Shown: one piece after another, positions 44,644-53,461 of the stretch
Position numbering within the stretch: position 1 is the stretch's first letter
Layout: each line of letters starts with the position of its first letter
Assembly: GCA_964609825.1 (NCBI GenBank)
Contig: CAZSSH010000002.1
Span: 1-64,000 of the forward strand
Origin: CAZSSH01 sp964609825
GTDB taxonomy: Bacteria > Verrucomicrobiota > Lentisphaeria > Victivallales > Victivallaceae
Direction of reading: 5' to 3'
DNA: 64,000 nt
Notes under the pieces: generated by a model
What the model saw: only the letters and a program-made list of their open reading frames with translations
Databases searched by the model: none
What the model was told of the DNA's origin: nothing
Position numbers and translations under genes: made by a program

Positions 44644-45755
44644 GAAAACAGCTCTTTCATTTTTTTTACAAACAGCTCCACCGAAAACTCGCCCGCGATC
44701 AACTCGCGTCCCTGATCGCCGAACCTCCGGCATAACGCCGGATCGGCCAGCAGACAATCCACTTTGGCCGCCAACGCATCGACATCGCCGTGCTTGACCA
44801 AAAAACCGGTTTGGTTGTCAATCAGATACTCGCCGACGCCGCCAATGTCAAATCCGGCCAGCGCCGCGCCGTTGGCCAGCGCTTCAATGCCGACGAGACC
44901 GAAAGGCTCCTGCCAGCGAAAAGGCAAAACCACGACATCGGCTCCGGCGAACAATTCTTCCGGCGTATTGGTCCAACGGATAAACTCCAAATGATCCAGC
45001 TTGGCGGCCGCTGCCAGACACTCCAGCTCGGGCCGCTGATTGCCGTCGCCGACAATTTTGGCGCGGTACGGTAATTTCAGCTTGGTCAACATGTTAATAA
45101 ACATATCACCGCCTTTTCCTTTTATCAATTGCCCGAGGAACAAAATTTGCGGAATTTCGTTATTTTTTGCAGTTTTTGGGCCGATTTGCTGCGCCGGATG
45201 GATTTTATGAATCTTTTGAGGGTCAAAACCGTTGATCTTGAGGTTGTTTTTCATCGCGTCGGAAAGGACGACAAAGCGGTCAAATTTGCGAAACGCAGCC
45301 AGCAACCGCGGGAAATCCAGCAAAATCTGACGCCAGCGGATGTTTTTGGGATTTTGACAGAGCGCGCAAACCGAGCAAAAGCAATAGCGATAAGGGCGAA
45401 AGCAGTTGATGCGCTTGTAAGGATAATATTTGTGGCGGCGCGGGCAATAGAGGTCATGGTCGTGGACAAATAAGACCAGCTTGTCGGGGAAATCGGCCAG
45501 CAATTTTTCGACGATTTCGACGTCGGCGAGCTTGTGGACCGTCACCGCGGCGTCCGGCGCCGGGACGAAATCATCGCGATACGGCTCCACCGCATCAAAG
45601 TGACGGCAAAAAAGCTCAAAGTCGCGCCCCTTTCTGAGATAAACCATCCGAGTGCGAAACCCCGACGCCTGCATCAATTTGGCCATATTGTCGATGTAGC
45701 GCTCAATGCCGCCGTTGAAGCCGGCGAATTCGCTCAAAAAGACAATTTCACTCAT
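44631..45755 (-). CDS. Glycosyltransferase family 4 protein
   Basis: This 374-residue GT4 glycosyltransferase has the N-terminal EFAGFNGGIERYIDNMAKLM and donor-binding ILFLGQLIKGKGGDMFI. The family Glu-x7-Glu region appears as VVLPFRWQEPFGLVGIEAL. It carries a Cys-rich insertion near residue 115 (YCPRRHKYYPYK, then FCSVCALC), which could bind a metal and is not general for the family. The start at 45755 overlaps the upstream gene by ATGA. Donor and acceptor are not known. Confidence 0.86.
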   Translation of the reverse strand: MSEIVFLSEFAGFNGGIERYIDNMAKLMQASGFRTRMVYLRKGRDFELFCRHFDAVEPYRDDFVPAPDAAVTVHKLADVEIVEKLLADFPDKLVLFVHDHDLYCPRRHKYYPYKRINCFRPYRYCFCSVCALCQNPKNIRWRQILLDFPRLLAAFRKFDRFVVLSDAMKNNLKINGFDPQKIHKIHPAQQIGPKTAKNNEIPQILFLGQLIKGKGGDMFINMLTKLKLPYRAKIVGDGNQRPELECLAAAAKLDHLEFIRWTNTPEELFAGADVVVLPFRWQEPFGLVGIEALANGAALAGFDIGGVGEYLIDNQTGFLVKHGDVDALAAKVDCLLADPALCRRFGDQGRELIAGEFSVELFVKKMKELFSCIC

Positions 45756-46978
45756 GACGGCACGATTTCCCGATAAAACTCCGCCAGACGGCACCCGATG
45801 TGCTCCCAGCTGTATTTTTGGGTCGTTTCCAGATAGGCGGCCGCGCGCAAACGCTCTGCCGGCACCGGGTCCTCGAGCGCAATCACCGCCTTGACGAGAC
45901 CGCCCAAATCATCGTCGGCAAACTTGAGCCCGGTTTCGCCGTCGCGGACCAGCCGCCCGAGCCCGCCCACATCGGACGCGACCACCGGCAATTTGGCGCT
46001 CCAAGCCTCCAAAACGACGATGCCAAAGGGTTCGTGACGCGACGGAAGCACAAAAACATCGGCTTGCTGATAAGCGCCGATCAACCGGGGGTCGGCGGGA
46101 TCGAGCCCGCAAATAATACTGACGCGGTCGGCAAGACCGAGGCGCGCAACCTCGGCATCGATCCGGCCTTTATAGTCCACGGATGTCACCGGCCCGATGA
46201 GGACCAAGTGATACGACTTTTGCTGTTTCAAAAGCTCCGCCAGCGCCCGGACCGCCAACAGCTGATTTTTTTGGTAATCAATCCGTGACACGCAGAGCAT
46301 AATCCGGCGGTCGACCGGGATATTTAATTCATTTCGCAAAGACGATGCTGATTTGGTGTCAAATTTTTTGACATCCACCCCGTTGGGCAAAAACAGCACG
46401 CGTTTGCCCGGGTAGCGTTTTGTGAGGAGATGGTACTCGTTTTCGCCGACGCAAATCACCCCGGCCGAGCCCGCGATCAAGTCGTGCCGCCAGCCGAACA
46501 GCCGGTCGAGGATACCGCCGTAACGCAGCGTATGCCGGATCGGCCGCAGCATTTCGTCGATTTCGGCTTTGGGAATATCAAGACAACCGCCGTGAAAACT
46601 CATCACATAGGGAATTTTTTGTTTGGCCGCCACCTTGGCCAGCATCTGGCCGATGCGCCCGCCGGTATGCAAATGAATGAGGTCAAAATTTCCCCGGGCG
46701 ACCGCATCGGCAAGCCCGAAACTGATCGGGTTGCCGCCTTTTTTGTCCAACACCGCGCGCCGGGCCGCGGTCATCGGGAAATAGGGGTAAAAATATGGAA
46801 AGCGGCGAACCGTCAGGTCGCCGCAACGCTCCGCGGCAACCTTGGACAATGCCGCGGTGGCCAGTATCTCCGCACCGATGTTGTTTTGGAGCAGCATGTT
46901 ACTGCTGTTATAGACCACATTTTCCGTCCCGCCCCACTCGTCAAAACTGAAGCGGCGGATCACCTGCGCTGTTTTCAT
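45752..46978 (-). CDS. Glycosyltransferase family 4 protein
   Basis: This 408-residue GT4 glycosyltransferase has the N-terminal FSFDEWGGTENVVYNSSNML and acceptor-domain HTGGRIGQMLAKVAAK. The C-terminal domain has MLCVSRIDYQKNQLLAVRAL and VFVLPSRHEPFGIVVLEAWS. It works in the same polysaccharide pathway as its neighbours. The start at MKTAQVIRR (46978) forms an ATGA overlap with the GT2 gene stop. The extra 22 codons upstream are rejected. Confidence 0.88.
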   Translation of the reverse strand: MKTAQVIRRFSFDEWGGTENVVYNSSNMLLQNNIGAEILATAALSKVAAERCGDLTVRRFPYFYPYFPMTAARRAVLDKKGGNPISFGLADAVARGNFDLIHLHTGGRIGQMLAKVAAKQKIPYVMSFHGGCLDIPKAEIDEMLRPIRHTLRYGGILDRLFGWRHDLIAGSAGVICVGENEYHLLTKRYPGKRVLFLPNGVDVKKFDTKSASSLRNELNIPVDRRIMLCVSRIDYQKNQLLAVRALAELLKQQKSYHLVLIGPVTSVDYKGRIDAEVARLGLADRVSIICGLDPADPRLIGAYQQADVFVLPSRHEPFGIVVLEAWSAKLPVVASDVGGLGRLVRDGETGLKFADDDLGGLVKAVIALEDPVPAERLRAAAYLETTQKYSWEHIGCRLAEFYREIVPS

Positions 46979-47787
46979 GACGCGTGCGTCCCCCGGTAGT
47001 AATTGTATTTTTGGGCAAAGCGGTAGCGGATGACAAAGAGCCAATTCTTTTTAAAACGCAGCAAATCGCGCAGCGTGCCGCCCAGCATCGACCGCGCAAA
47101 CGCGCCGAAGCTCTGACTCTCACCGTAAATGACGCGGTCGGCTTTGCCCTCGTTAAAAAAGCGTTTTTTAAGCTCGGCAAAGGTGTAATTATGCGAGTGC
47201 TCGACCATCGCTTCGGGGACATAGACGATCATTTTCCCCATTTGCTTCATCCGGTACGACCAGTCGATGTCCTCGGAATACTGCAAGGTTTCGCTGAAAG
47301 GATACTCGAGAAACAACTCGCGCCGTCCGGCCGAGCTCGCGAGCGAAAAAAAATGACGCCAATGTTTGGAAACACTGCCATCGCCGAAGGCTTTGCGGTA
47401 ATCGTCTTTGACAATCTCCCACGCATCCTCCCGCGGCAGCTGGTTGGCAAAAGTCGCCGCCACGGCGGGGTCGGACAAGGGCGCGGTTAATTTTTCGAGC
47501 CAGTCGGGATTGAGAACCACGGCGTCGGAGTTGTTAAAAACAACAATATCGCCTTGAGCCGCGCGAATGGCGCGGTTAAGGACAATGCCCGGCTTGTAAG
47601 GCCCCTCGGGCGGGGTCAGGAAACGGCAGGGCAAACCCGAGTGCTCAAAGCATGCCACAGTGTCGTCCGTGGAGCGGTCATCGCAGACGATGACCTCAAA
47701 ATCGCGCATGGTTTGTCCGGCCAAACCGGCCAAAGTGCGGGGCAAAATCGCGCCGTCGTTATGACTCCGCACGATAATGGAAATCAT
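46975..47787 (-). CDS. Glycosyltransferase family 2 protein
   Basis: This 270-residue GT2 (GT-A fold) inverting glycosyltransferase has SIIVRSHNDGAILPRTLAGL, the nucleotide-binding CDDRSTDDTV, a metal-binding FNNSDAVVL in place of the usual DxD, and SEDIDWSYRM. It is predicted to be membrane-associated. The replacement of the classic Asp-x-Asp by Asn-Ser-Asp is worth noting, though some active GT2 enzymes also vary. Its start shares TAATG with the STAS gene stop. Confidence 0.86.
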   Translation of the reverse strand: MISIIVRSHNDGAILPRTLAGLAGQTMRDFEVIVCDDRSTDDTVACFEHSGLPCRFLTPPEGPYKPGIVLNRAIRAAQGDIVVFNNSDAVVLNPDWLEKLTAPLSDPAVAATFANQLPREDAWEIVKDDYRKAFGDGSVSKHWRHFFSLASSAGRRELFLEYPFSETLQYSEDIDWSYRMKQMGKMIVYVPEAMVEHSHNYTFAELKKRFFNEGKADRVIYGESQSFGAFARSMLGGTLRDLLRFKKNWLFVIRYRFAQKYNYYRGTHAS

Positions 47788-48131
47788 TACGCACCTTGGG
47801 TATTGAGCCCGGCAAGCACGGACTCGATCGAGTCATAAATATCAAAAATTTTATAAGCTTTGGTGATCTCAAAAACGATTTTGGCTTTGCCGGTCAAGTT
47901 GACCAGCTTAAGGCTGCCGCCGGTTTCGTTGAGCTTTTGCATGATGTAGACCAAAGCACCCAAGCCGGTACTGTCGATATACTCCATGTCCTTTAAGTCC
48001 AAAATGAGAACGTTGCTGGTCTCAATGATCCGGCCGAGCTCGGTTTTGATTTTGGTCGCACAATCGGCGGTCAATCGGCCGCAAATCTCCACTACGGGAT
48101 AAGAATCCACTGTTTTTTCCACTAGTTCCAT
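47787..48131 (-). CDS. STAS-domain anti-sigma-factor antagonist-like protein
   Basis: This 114-residue single STAS domain has the conserved DLKDMEYIDSTGLGALVYI, where the Ser is the usual phosphorylation site in SpoIIAA/RsbV proteins. This suggests regulation by a serine kinase (anti-sigma factor), which is not encoded nearby. MELVEKT (48131) is the start, because the 37 extra upstream codons lie in the flippase gene and are not STAS-like. It overlaps the flippase by 10 bp and the GT2 gene by 1 base. In the exopolysaccharide context it may control polymer output. An MlaB-like role is an alternative. Confidence 0.85.
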   Translation of the reverse strand: MELVEKTVDSYPVVEICGRLTADCATKIKTELGRIIETSNVLILDLKDMEYIDSTGLGALVYIMQKLNETGGSLKLVNLTGKAKIVFEITKAYKIFDIYDSIESVLAGLNTQGA

Positions 48132-49645
48132 ATTCTTTTTCTCATCTTTCGTATTTTTCTCTCCCACACGACCCGTTCCGCAGGAGTCAACATCAATAAG
48201 CCGCTGAGGAGGAGATAAATTATCCCTCCGCCCGGTCCGCATATTAATATTATAGTATAATCATGTGCATTTTGCAAGATGTAATACTTAAATACTGCAA
48301 TAAAAATTGCCGCCGGGACCACCGCAAGCAACGGTTTGAGCCATACTTCCGTCATCACCCGCCAAATATTGATGCGGACGAAGCGCACCAGCCACGGTGT
48401 CATCACCAAAAAGGAAACCGCCAAATTGGGAAACAAGGTACCGTAAACCACCCCGGTCGCGCCGATTTTACGGGTCAAAAAAATGCTCAAAGAGACATTA
48501 AACACCGCCTCGATCATCAGCACCGTGGCCAAAAACTTATGGTGACCGGCCATCAGCTGCACCTTGGCACTGACGCTGCGGAAAGATACCGTAATAAAAA
48601 CCGAAATCAACAGCAGCATGCAGATCCTTACCTCCAAGGGTCCGCGTGCCCCCAGCAAAAGTCCCATCAGCTCGGGAGCAAGCAGCATCGCAATGACGCA
48701 GCCGCCGGCCGCGCTGAAGCTGCAAAAACGCAATGAGTTAAAAATAACCTTGCGCAATTTATGCATCGCGTCCTTGGCCCGCAGCGAAGCGCTGATCGGA
48801 GCCAGACTCTCCTGATACTGACTGGTCATCTGCGTGACGATATCCGGCAATCGGCTCCCCAGCTGGTACGCACCGACACTCTGCAAGCCGCTGAAAATCC
48901 CCAGCACGATCCGGTCGGAGCGCATCATCACAATATTGGAGAGCATGATCAAATACGCATATAAGCTGAAGCTGAACAGCTCTTTGATGGTCTTAAGATC
49001 CGGAATCAGCCGGATGCGCAAGGTTGGCACCAGTTTGTAACAGGCGATCCCCAGCACCGAGTTGTTGATGATATTTAAGGTAATCGTAAAAATCACCAGC
49101 GTCAGCAGCCGCCCGCCCAGCAAAAACAAAATCAGCACACCCGAAATTTCAATAATTTTGGTAAAAACCTGGATGTAGTTGCGCAAATAAATCCGGTTGA
49201 GCCCGGTCAGCATCTCCGGAAACAACCCGGTCGGAAACGCGATCACCGTGCCGAAGCCGAACAAATATAGCGCCGTTCGGCAATACTTTAAATGCACCGG
49301 ATCAGTCACCCCGGTCAACACATCCAGATACATTCCCAAAACAATCGTCGCCGGGACCAGCAGCAATCCGACCAGGCTCTGCATGGTAAACACCGCCGAA
49401 AACACCCGGTTGAAACCCTCCGGGTCATGCGCAAAAAGATTGGTCGCGCTGCACTTTTGCACCGCTTTGCCGCAACCGAAGTCAAGCAGCAAAACGTAGA
49501 TGAAAAATGACCACAATAAGGCCCAAAAGCCGTAATCAGCCTCCCCGAGGTACTGATAAGTCCAGCGGGTGAGCAAGATACCCTGCAGCAAACGCAAAAA
49601 AACCGAAACGTAATTGGTGATGGTATTCTTTAAAACAACGTTCAT
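48122..49645 (-). CDS. Polysaccharide flippase (MOP superfamily, Wzx-like)
   Basis: This 507-residue integral membrane protein has 12-14 hydrophobic helices. It belongs to the oligosaccharide/polysaccharide flippase group, as seen from the N-terminal TNYVSVFLRLLQGILLTRW, YGFWALLWSFFIYVLLLDFG and the long regular helix pattern. It would flip lipid-linked oligosaccharide units from cytoplasm to periplasm. It overlaps the alkaline-phosphatase-fold gene by ATGA and the STAS gene by 10 bp. No Wzy polymerase is recognised beside it. Confidence 0.88.
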   Translation of the reverse strand: MNVVLKNTITNYVSVFLRLLQGILLTRWTYQYLGEADYGFWALLWSFFIYVLLLDFGCGKAVQKCSATNLFAHDPEGFNRVFSAVFTMQSLVGLLLVPATIVLGMYLDVLTGVTDPVHLKYCRTALYLFGFGTVIAFPTGLFPEMLTGLNRIYLRNYIQVFTKIIEISGVLILFLLGGRLLTLVIFTITLNIINNSVLGIACYKLVPTLRIRLIPDLKTIKELFSFSLYAYLIMLSNIVMMRSDRIVLGIFSGLQSVGAYQLGSRLPDIVTQMTSQYQESLAPISASLRAKDAMHKLRKVIFNSLRFCSFSAAGGCVIAMLLAPELMGLLLGARGPLEVRICMLLLISVFITVSFRSVSAKVQLMAGHHKFLATVLMIEAVFNVSLSIFLTRKIGATGVVYGTLFPNLAVSFLVMTPWLVRFVRINIWRVMTEVWLKPLLAVVPAAIFIAVFKYYILQNAHDYTIILICGPGGGIIYLLLSGLLMLTPAERVVWERKIRKMRKRIWN

Positions 49646-50799
49646 GCTTGCTCTTTCAACTGATCGATGCGCCGGGTCATCAGCCGGAAGTAATCGGCAA
49701 CATGGGAAACTTCGACATTACCGAAATCAGTGTTGGACATGATGGCCGCATACGAGTCTTTGTCCTCGGGGCTGAAGCCGTGCATCCCGTTTAAGGGCTT
49801 GCGCCCGAGGTCGCATGGAGAGATTTGGATCCCCGGGTCCATCAAAAAGATCGCTTCACCATAACGGTTGTCCGCAAAATTGATCCCGTAAAATTTGCAC
49901 TGCCCCTTGCTGATCCATTTGCCCGGCGCATGCTTGAGCGCTTTGACCACGCGGTCGGCCGCATCCGCCGTCTCAAACCAAAACCGAGCCAACGTGGCGT
50001 CAAGACAGCTCAGATAATCCTTGCCCCAGACGAGATTGGCGGCGACCAACGCTCCGGCGACATCATAAGTGCCTGTTAAGGGCGTCATGCCGTGATCGGA
50101 AAATACGGTCAAATGCACCGTTTTGCCGGTAGACTCAAGTGCGGCATACAACTCTTTGATTTTTTGCTCATACCATTGGAGCCGGTCGCCGACAAGCTTG
50201 TCATTGGCAATGTTGTCGTGAGCAAAACCGTCGAATCCGGCCGTGTACAAAAAGACGAAATCAGCCCCCTCGTCGACCGCCGCTTTGCGCGCCGCCTCAA
50301 AGTTGAAACTCTCGCTTTTGCGCCAATTGGAGATATGATATTTGAGCCCCGACCCGCCGAGCACATCGGCCAGATTTCTGACGGGAGCGAGCCCGTTGGG
50401 GACAAAAATATCATGCTTCTCACAGTAATCGAGCTTGGCCAAGTGATCAAACGGCACCGTGTAGAGCTGAAAATAACCGTCATACCCCTTGAGTTTGCCC
50501 ACCAGCTTGGACAATTGGTGGCGTACCCGGCCGCGGTTGAAAAAGGCGTTGAACCACTTTAAATATTTAAACAAGGCAAACGGCGACTTGCCGTCGGCCG
50601 CCTTGTAAAAGAGACAAAAGTGGCCGTGCTTGTCCGGCTTTTCGCCCGACAAAATGGTGGGAATGGCGCTGCAGGAGTAGCCGAACTGCATGTCAACCCG
50701 TTGCCGGTAAGGCAGCAAATGGGTCAAAAATTTATGCCGCCGGACGATTTCCCAACCCAAAGCATCGACAAAAATAAAGACTTCCACCGTGTTTTTCAT
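49642..50799 (-). CDS. Alkaline-phosphatase-superfamily phosphodiesterase-like protein
   Basis: This 385-residue protein has no signal peptide and is probably cytoplasmic. It has the type I phosphodiesterase/nucleotide pyrophosphatase layout: VFIFVDALGWEIVRR (first metal Asp), YSCSAIPTILSGEKPDKHGH (with a Ser/Thr nucleophile region), FLYTAGFDGFAHD and FSDHGMTPLTG. A His in the SPED-type region near GMHGFSPEDKDSYA completes the metal set. The substrate is unknown. It could be a nucleotide sugar or lipid-linked intermediate, given the location directly upstream of the flippase. Confidence 0.8.
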   Translation of the reverse strand: MKNTVEVFIFVDALGWEIVRRHKFLTHLLPYRQRVDMQFGYSCSAIPTILSGEKPDKHGHFCLFYKAADGKSPFALFKYLKWFNAFFNRGRVRHQLSKLVGKLKGYDGYFQLYTVPFDHLAKLDYCEKHDIFVPNGLAPVRNLADVLGGSGLKYHISNWRKSESFNFEAARKAAVDEGADFVFLYTAGFDGFAHDNIANDKLVGDRLQWYEQKIKELYAALESTGKTVHLTVFSDHGMTPLTGTYDVAGALVAANLVWGKDYLSCLDATLARFWFETADAADRVVKALKHAPGKWISKGQCKFYGINFADNRYGEAIFLMDPGIQISPCDLGRKPLNGMHGFSPEDKDSYAAIMSNTDFGNVEVSHVADYFRLMTRRIDQLKEQA

Positions 50800-50845
50800 A
50801 ACTTATTACCTCAAAAGGTGCCTGTTTGCATCCTCAATCATCATC

Positions 50846-51922
50846 TCAATATCTGCCCAGCTCAAGCCCCAAAGCCTGAAATTTTTGGTAGCTCGACAAC
50901 AGTGTCGACTCCGGCACCGAGTGGTCGGTGTGCAAAATAAAATTATTGTGTCCCTTGACCAGCGGAATTTTGGATCGGAGCTCCCGCTCCATCGCCGGCA
51001 AATCATTGGCCGCCAACGGCCGTACGTCAATGCCCCCCATCAGGGCAATTTTGTCGCCGTAATTGCGGTAAATTTGGAGCAAATCCATCCCCGCCTTGAC
51101 CTCGATGGTCTGAAAGCAGTCGATCCCGGCCTCAATCATCGACGGCAGCAAGGGCTCGACAAAGCCGCACGAGTGCATGATCACCTTGCAGCCAATGTTA
51201 TGCGCGTAATCAATCGTCTTTCGGTGCGACGGCATAATAAGCTCGCGATACATCTCAGGCGACATAAACGGCCGGTTTTTAAAGCCCATATCTTCATAAA
51301 ACCACAAAGCGTCGGGTTTCCCCTCCGCGGCAAACAACTCCTCCCAAAGGTCGATCATCAAGCCGGCATACGTTTCAGCCATGTCCTTGATCCAATCCGG
51401 GTCGAGCGCCATCCCCATCAATAAATTCTCATGTCCGCAAATCGGGTGAATGGCCTCAAAGACATTGACGCCGCTCCAGACGAAATAACGGTTTTTATCC
51501 CGGCTGCGGCGCATGGCCTCACGGTATTCGGCAAACTTGATCCGCTCGGGGGAAACCGTCAAATAAGGCTTGGCCTTGTCGAGCCAGTCCTGTTTGTCGG
51601 CAATCGCATAACCGATGTGCTCGGGAGTCGAGGCATGCAATTTATGCCGCCGCAAGGTGGCGCCGTTGCCGTCATACAAGGTGACGGTATCAGCATCCTC
51701 GGCGATGATTTTATTTTGGTAATTGGGCTTAAGCATAAGATCAAACGCCCAGGATTCGCTCATGTCCAAATTTAAAAAATCATCCAGATCGCAATCATGC
51801 GGGATCACACCCTGACGCTCCCACGCAGCCTTGGTTTCGGGCCAAAAGTGCTCGTAGACGCCAATGCGGTCCACGCTCTTTTGCTCCAACTGCCGCCCGA
51901 TGCGCTCGACGCCGGTGATCAT
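50846..51922 (-). CDS. Uroporphyrinogen-decarboxylase-like protein (not HemE)
   Basis: This 358-residue protein belongs to the URO-D superfamily, which includes corrinoid methyltransferases such as MtbA. It is likely a TIM barrel with DALWFYEDMGFKNRPFMSPE, VIMHSCGFVEPLLPSMIEAG and IALMGGIDVRPLAAND. The His-x-Cys-Gly pair in HSCGF is the zinc/thiol motif seen in methyltransferase members. True HemE motifs are absent. The actual substrate is unknown. It lies 2 bases downstream of a small exported protein gene and 46 bases before the next gene. Confidence 0.82.
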   Translation of the reverse strand: MITGVERIGRQLEQKSVDRIGVYEHFWPETKAAWERQGVIPHDCDLDDFLNLDMSESWAFDLMLKPNYQNKIIAEDADTVTLYDGNGATLRRHKLHASTPEHIGYAIADKQDWLDKAKPYLTVSPERIKFAEYREAMRRSRDKNRYFVWSGVNVFEAIHPICGHENLLMGMALDPDWIKDMAETYAGLMIDLWEELFAAEGKPDALWFYEDMGFKNRPFMSPEMYRELIMPSHRKTIDYAHNIGCKVIMHSCGFVEPLLPSMIEAGIDCFQTIEVKAGMDLLQIYRNYGDKIALMGGIDVRPLAANDLPAMERELRSKIPLVKGHNNFILHTDHSVPESTLLSSYQKFQALGLELGRY

Positions 51923-51924
51923 GA

Positions 51925-52401
51925 TTATTTGCCCTCGGCAGGACGAAATTTCACCTTAAAGGTCAGCTCCTCGCCGTCCTTGGCCTCATACGACAAACGT
52001 TTGGGGGCGTTGTGCCAGACCACCGCCGCCCCGTCCTTGTCGCCGTCAAAAAGCACTTGACCGTTGACCTCCAGACGCCCGAACTCGGTATAAAGCTCCT
52101 CCAAGTTGCCGTCTTTGCGCGAATACGGCCCCAAAAGCATGATATTATATTTGCCGCCGCCGGCGGCTTTGACTTTAAAAGTCTCCTCAACCCAGTCTTT
52201 GCCGGCAGATTTAAACTGGATGGTCACCCCATTTTTCATCCAATCCGGGTTTTGGGCGTAAAAAGCGTTGCCTTTGTCGATGATCTCAAGCTTGTTTTCG
52301 GCCAAAGCAGGACGGATGTCCACGCGTCCGAATTGTGCGGGAGCAGCCCACGCAACCACATTGGCCAACATCAGCATCGACAGCATCATACCTTTTAACA
52401 T
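51925..52401 (-). CDS. Small exported protein of unknown function
   Basis: This 158-residue protein has a hydrophobic signal peptide (MLKGMMLSMLMLANVVAWAA, cleavage near AWAAPA). The mature 140 residues look like an all-beta, jelly-roll-like domain, with SAGKDWVEETFKVKA, LLGPYSRKDGNLEELY and LYTEFGRLEVNGQVLFDG. The last resembles carbohydrate-binding modules with DG-type turns. I do not recognise the family. It sits between the MlaD and URO-D-like genes, probably in the same transcript. Confidence 0.7.
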   Translation of the reverse strand: MLKGMMLSMLMLANVVAWAAPAQFGRVDIRPALAENKLEIIDKGNAFYAQNPDWMKNGVTIQFKSAGKDWVEETFKVKAAGGGKYNIMLLGPYSRKDGNLEELYTEFGRLEVNGQVLFDGDKDGAAVVWHNAPKRLSYEAKDGEELTFKVKFRPAEGK

Positions 52402-52424
52402 GATCGTTTCCTTTCCCGTTTAGA

Positions 52425-53447
52425 CTACTCGGTCAACTCTTTTTCCTGACGGCCGTGAACAAACTGACTCGGGTCTTTTTTGACGTTTTGCGCAGCAAAA
52501 CTGAGATCCTTTAAGGTATTATCCAAGCGGATCAGGCTGATTTCCAATTGTTTTTTGAGCTCGGTCACGTCGGCGCCGAGGGCTTTGCCGCCGGATTGCG
52601 CCTGCTCCAACGCGGTGCGCCCCTCGATCAAAAAGAGCCGGAAATTTTTGATCAAATCACCCAGCTCGCCGTAATCGATCGAGCTGTTGAGCTTCATCAC
52701 ATTTTCGTCGATGCCGTTGATCATCCGGTCGACTTTTTTGATGTTGACTTCCGAAAAGGCGACGTTGAGATTGGCGGCGGTTTTTTGCAGACTGGAGCAA
52801 ATTTCATTGATGTTTTTAAGGGTGGTGACCAACTCGCCGCTGCGCATAATCGAGCTCAGCTCATCCATGGTTCCGTTGATCTTGTCGGCCATCTGGACAA
52901 AATTGACCTTGCCCAGCTCGTCCAGCATGCGGCTGATGTTTTGGATCGCGTTGCCGATGTGCGACGGCCGCGACGGGATGTAGATCACCCCCGGCTGGGT
53001 CTGGACTTCCAAATGCGGCAGCGCGGGCACCATCGCATCGCCGGCGGAGAGCTCAAGATACGTCCCACCCATGATCCCGGCGGCGTTGAGAAAGCACATC
53101 AGGTCTTTCTTTTGGATGATGCTCTCCATATCGGCTTCGCCGGGCATGATTTCGTAAAAACGGCCCTTGTTGTCTTTCTCCAGCGCGGAGGCAAAGAGCT
53201 CAAAATAAACCGCGATGTATCCGTCTTTTTGGCGCATCGCCATCGCGGTAACTTTGCCGACCGGGAGCCCGAGGTACTTGACCGGCGAGCCAACGGTCAA
53301 CCCTTCGACCGAGGTATTCAAAACCGTCATCGCCTTATAGGTCGGCGTAAAAATTTTCAACGCTCCCGTAAACATCATCCCGGCAATCAGCAAAATCACC
53401 GAGACAAGGACAAACGCGCCCAATTTTATTTTATTGGCTTCATTCAT
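52425..53447 (-). CDS. mlaD: MlaD-family (MCE domain) lipid transport protein
   Basis: This 340-residue protein has one N-terminal membrane anchor (LGAFVLVSVILLIAGMMF, residues about 9-27) and an MCE domain (about 40-125; SVEGLTVGSPVKYLGLPVG). A long helical C-terminal part (about 175-330) is larger than in E. coli MlaD (183 residues). MCE proteins form hexameric rings that pass phospholipid between membranes. It follows mlaE by 14 bases. Confidence 0.88.
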   Translation of the reverse strand: MNEANKIKLGAFVLVSVILLIAGMMFTGALKIFTPTYKAMTVLNTSVEGLTVGSPVKYLGLPVGKVTAMAMRQKDGYIAVYFELFASALEKDNKGRFYEIMPGEADMESIIQKKDLMCFLNAAGIMGGTYLELSAGDAMVPALPHLEVQTQPGVIYIPSRPSHIGNAIQNISRMLDELGKVNFVQMADKINGTMDELSSIMRSGELVTTLKNINEICSSLQKTAANLNVAFSEVNIKKVDRMINGIDENVMKLNSSIDYGELGDLIKNFRLFLIEGRTALEQAQSGGKALGADVTELKKQLEISLIRLDNTLKDLSFAAQNVKKDPSQFVHGRQEKELTE

Positions 53448-53461
53448 AATTTCGCCTTAGT

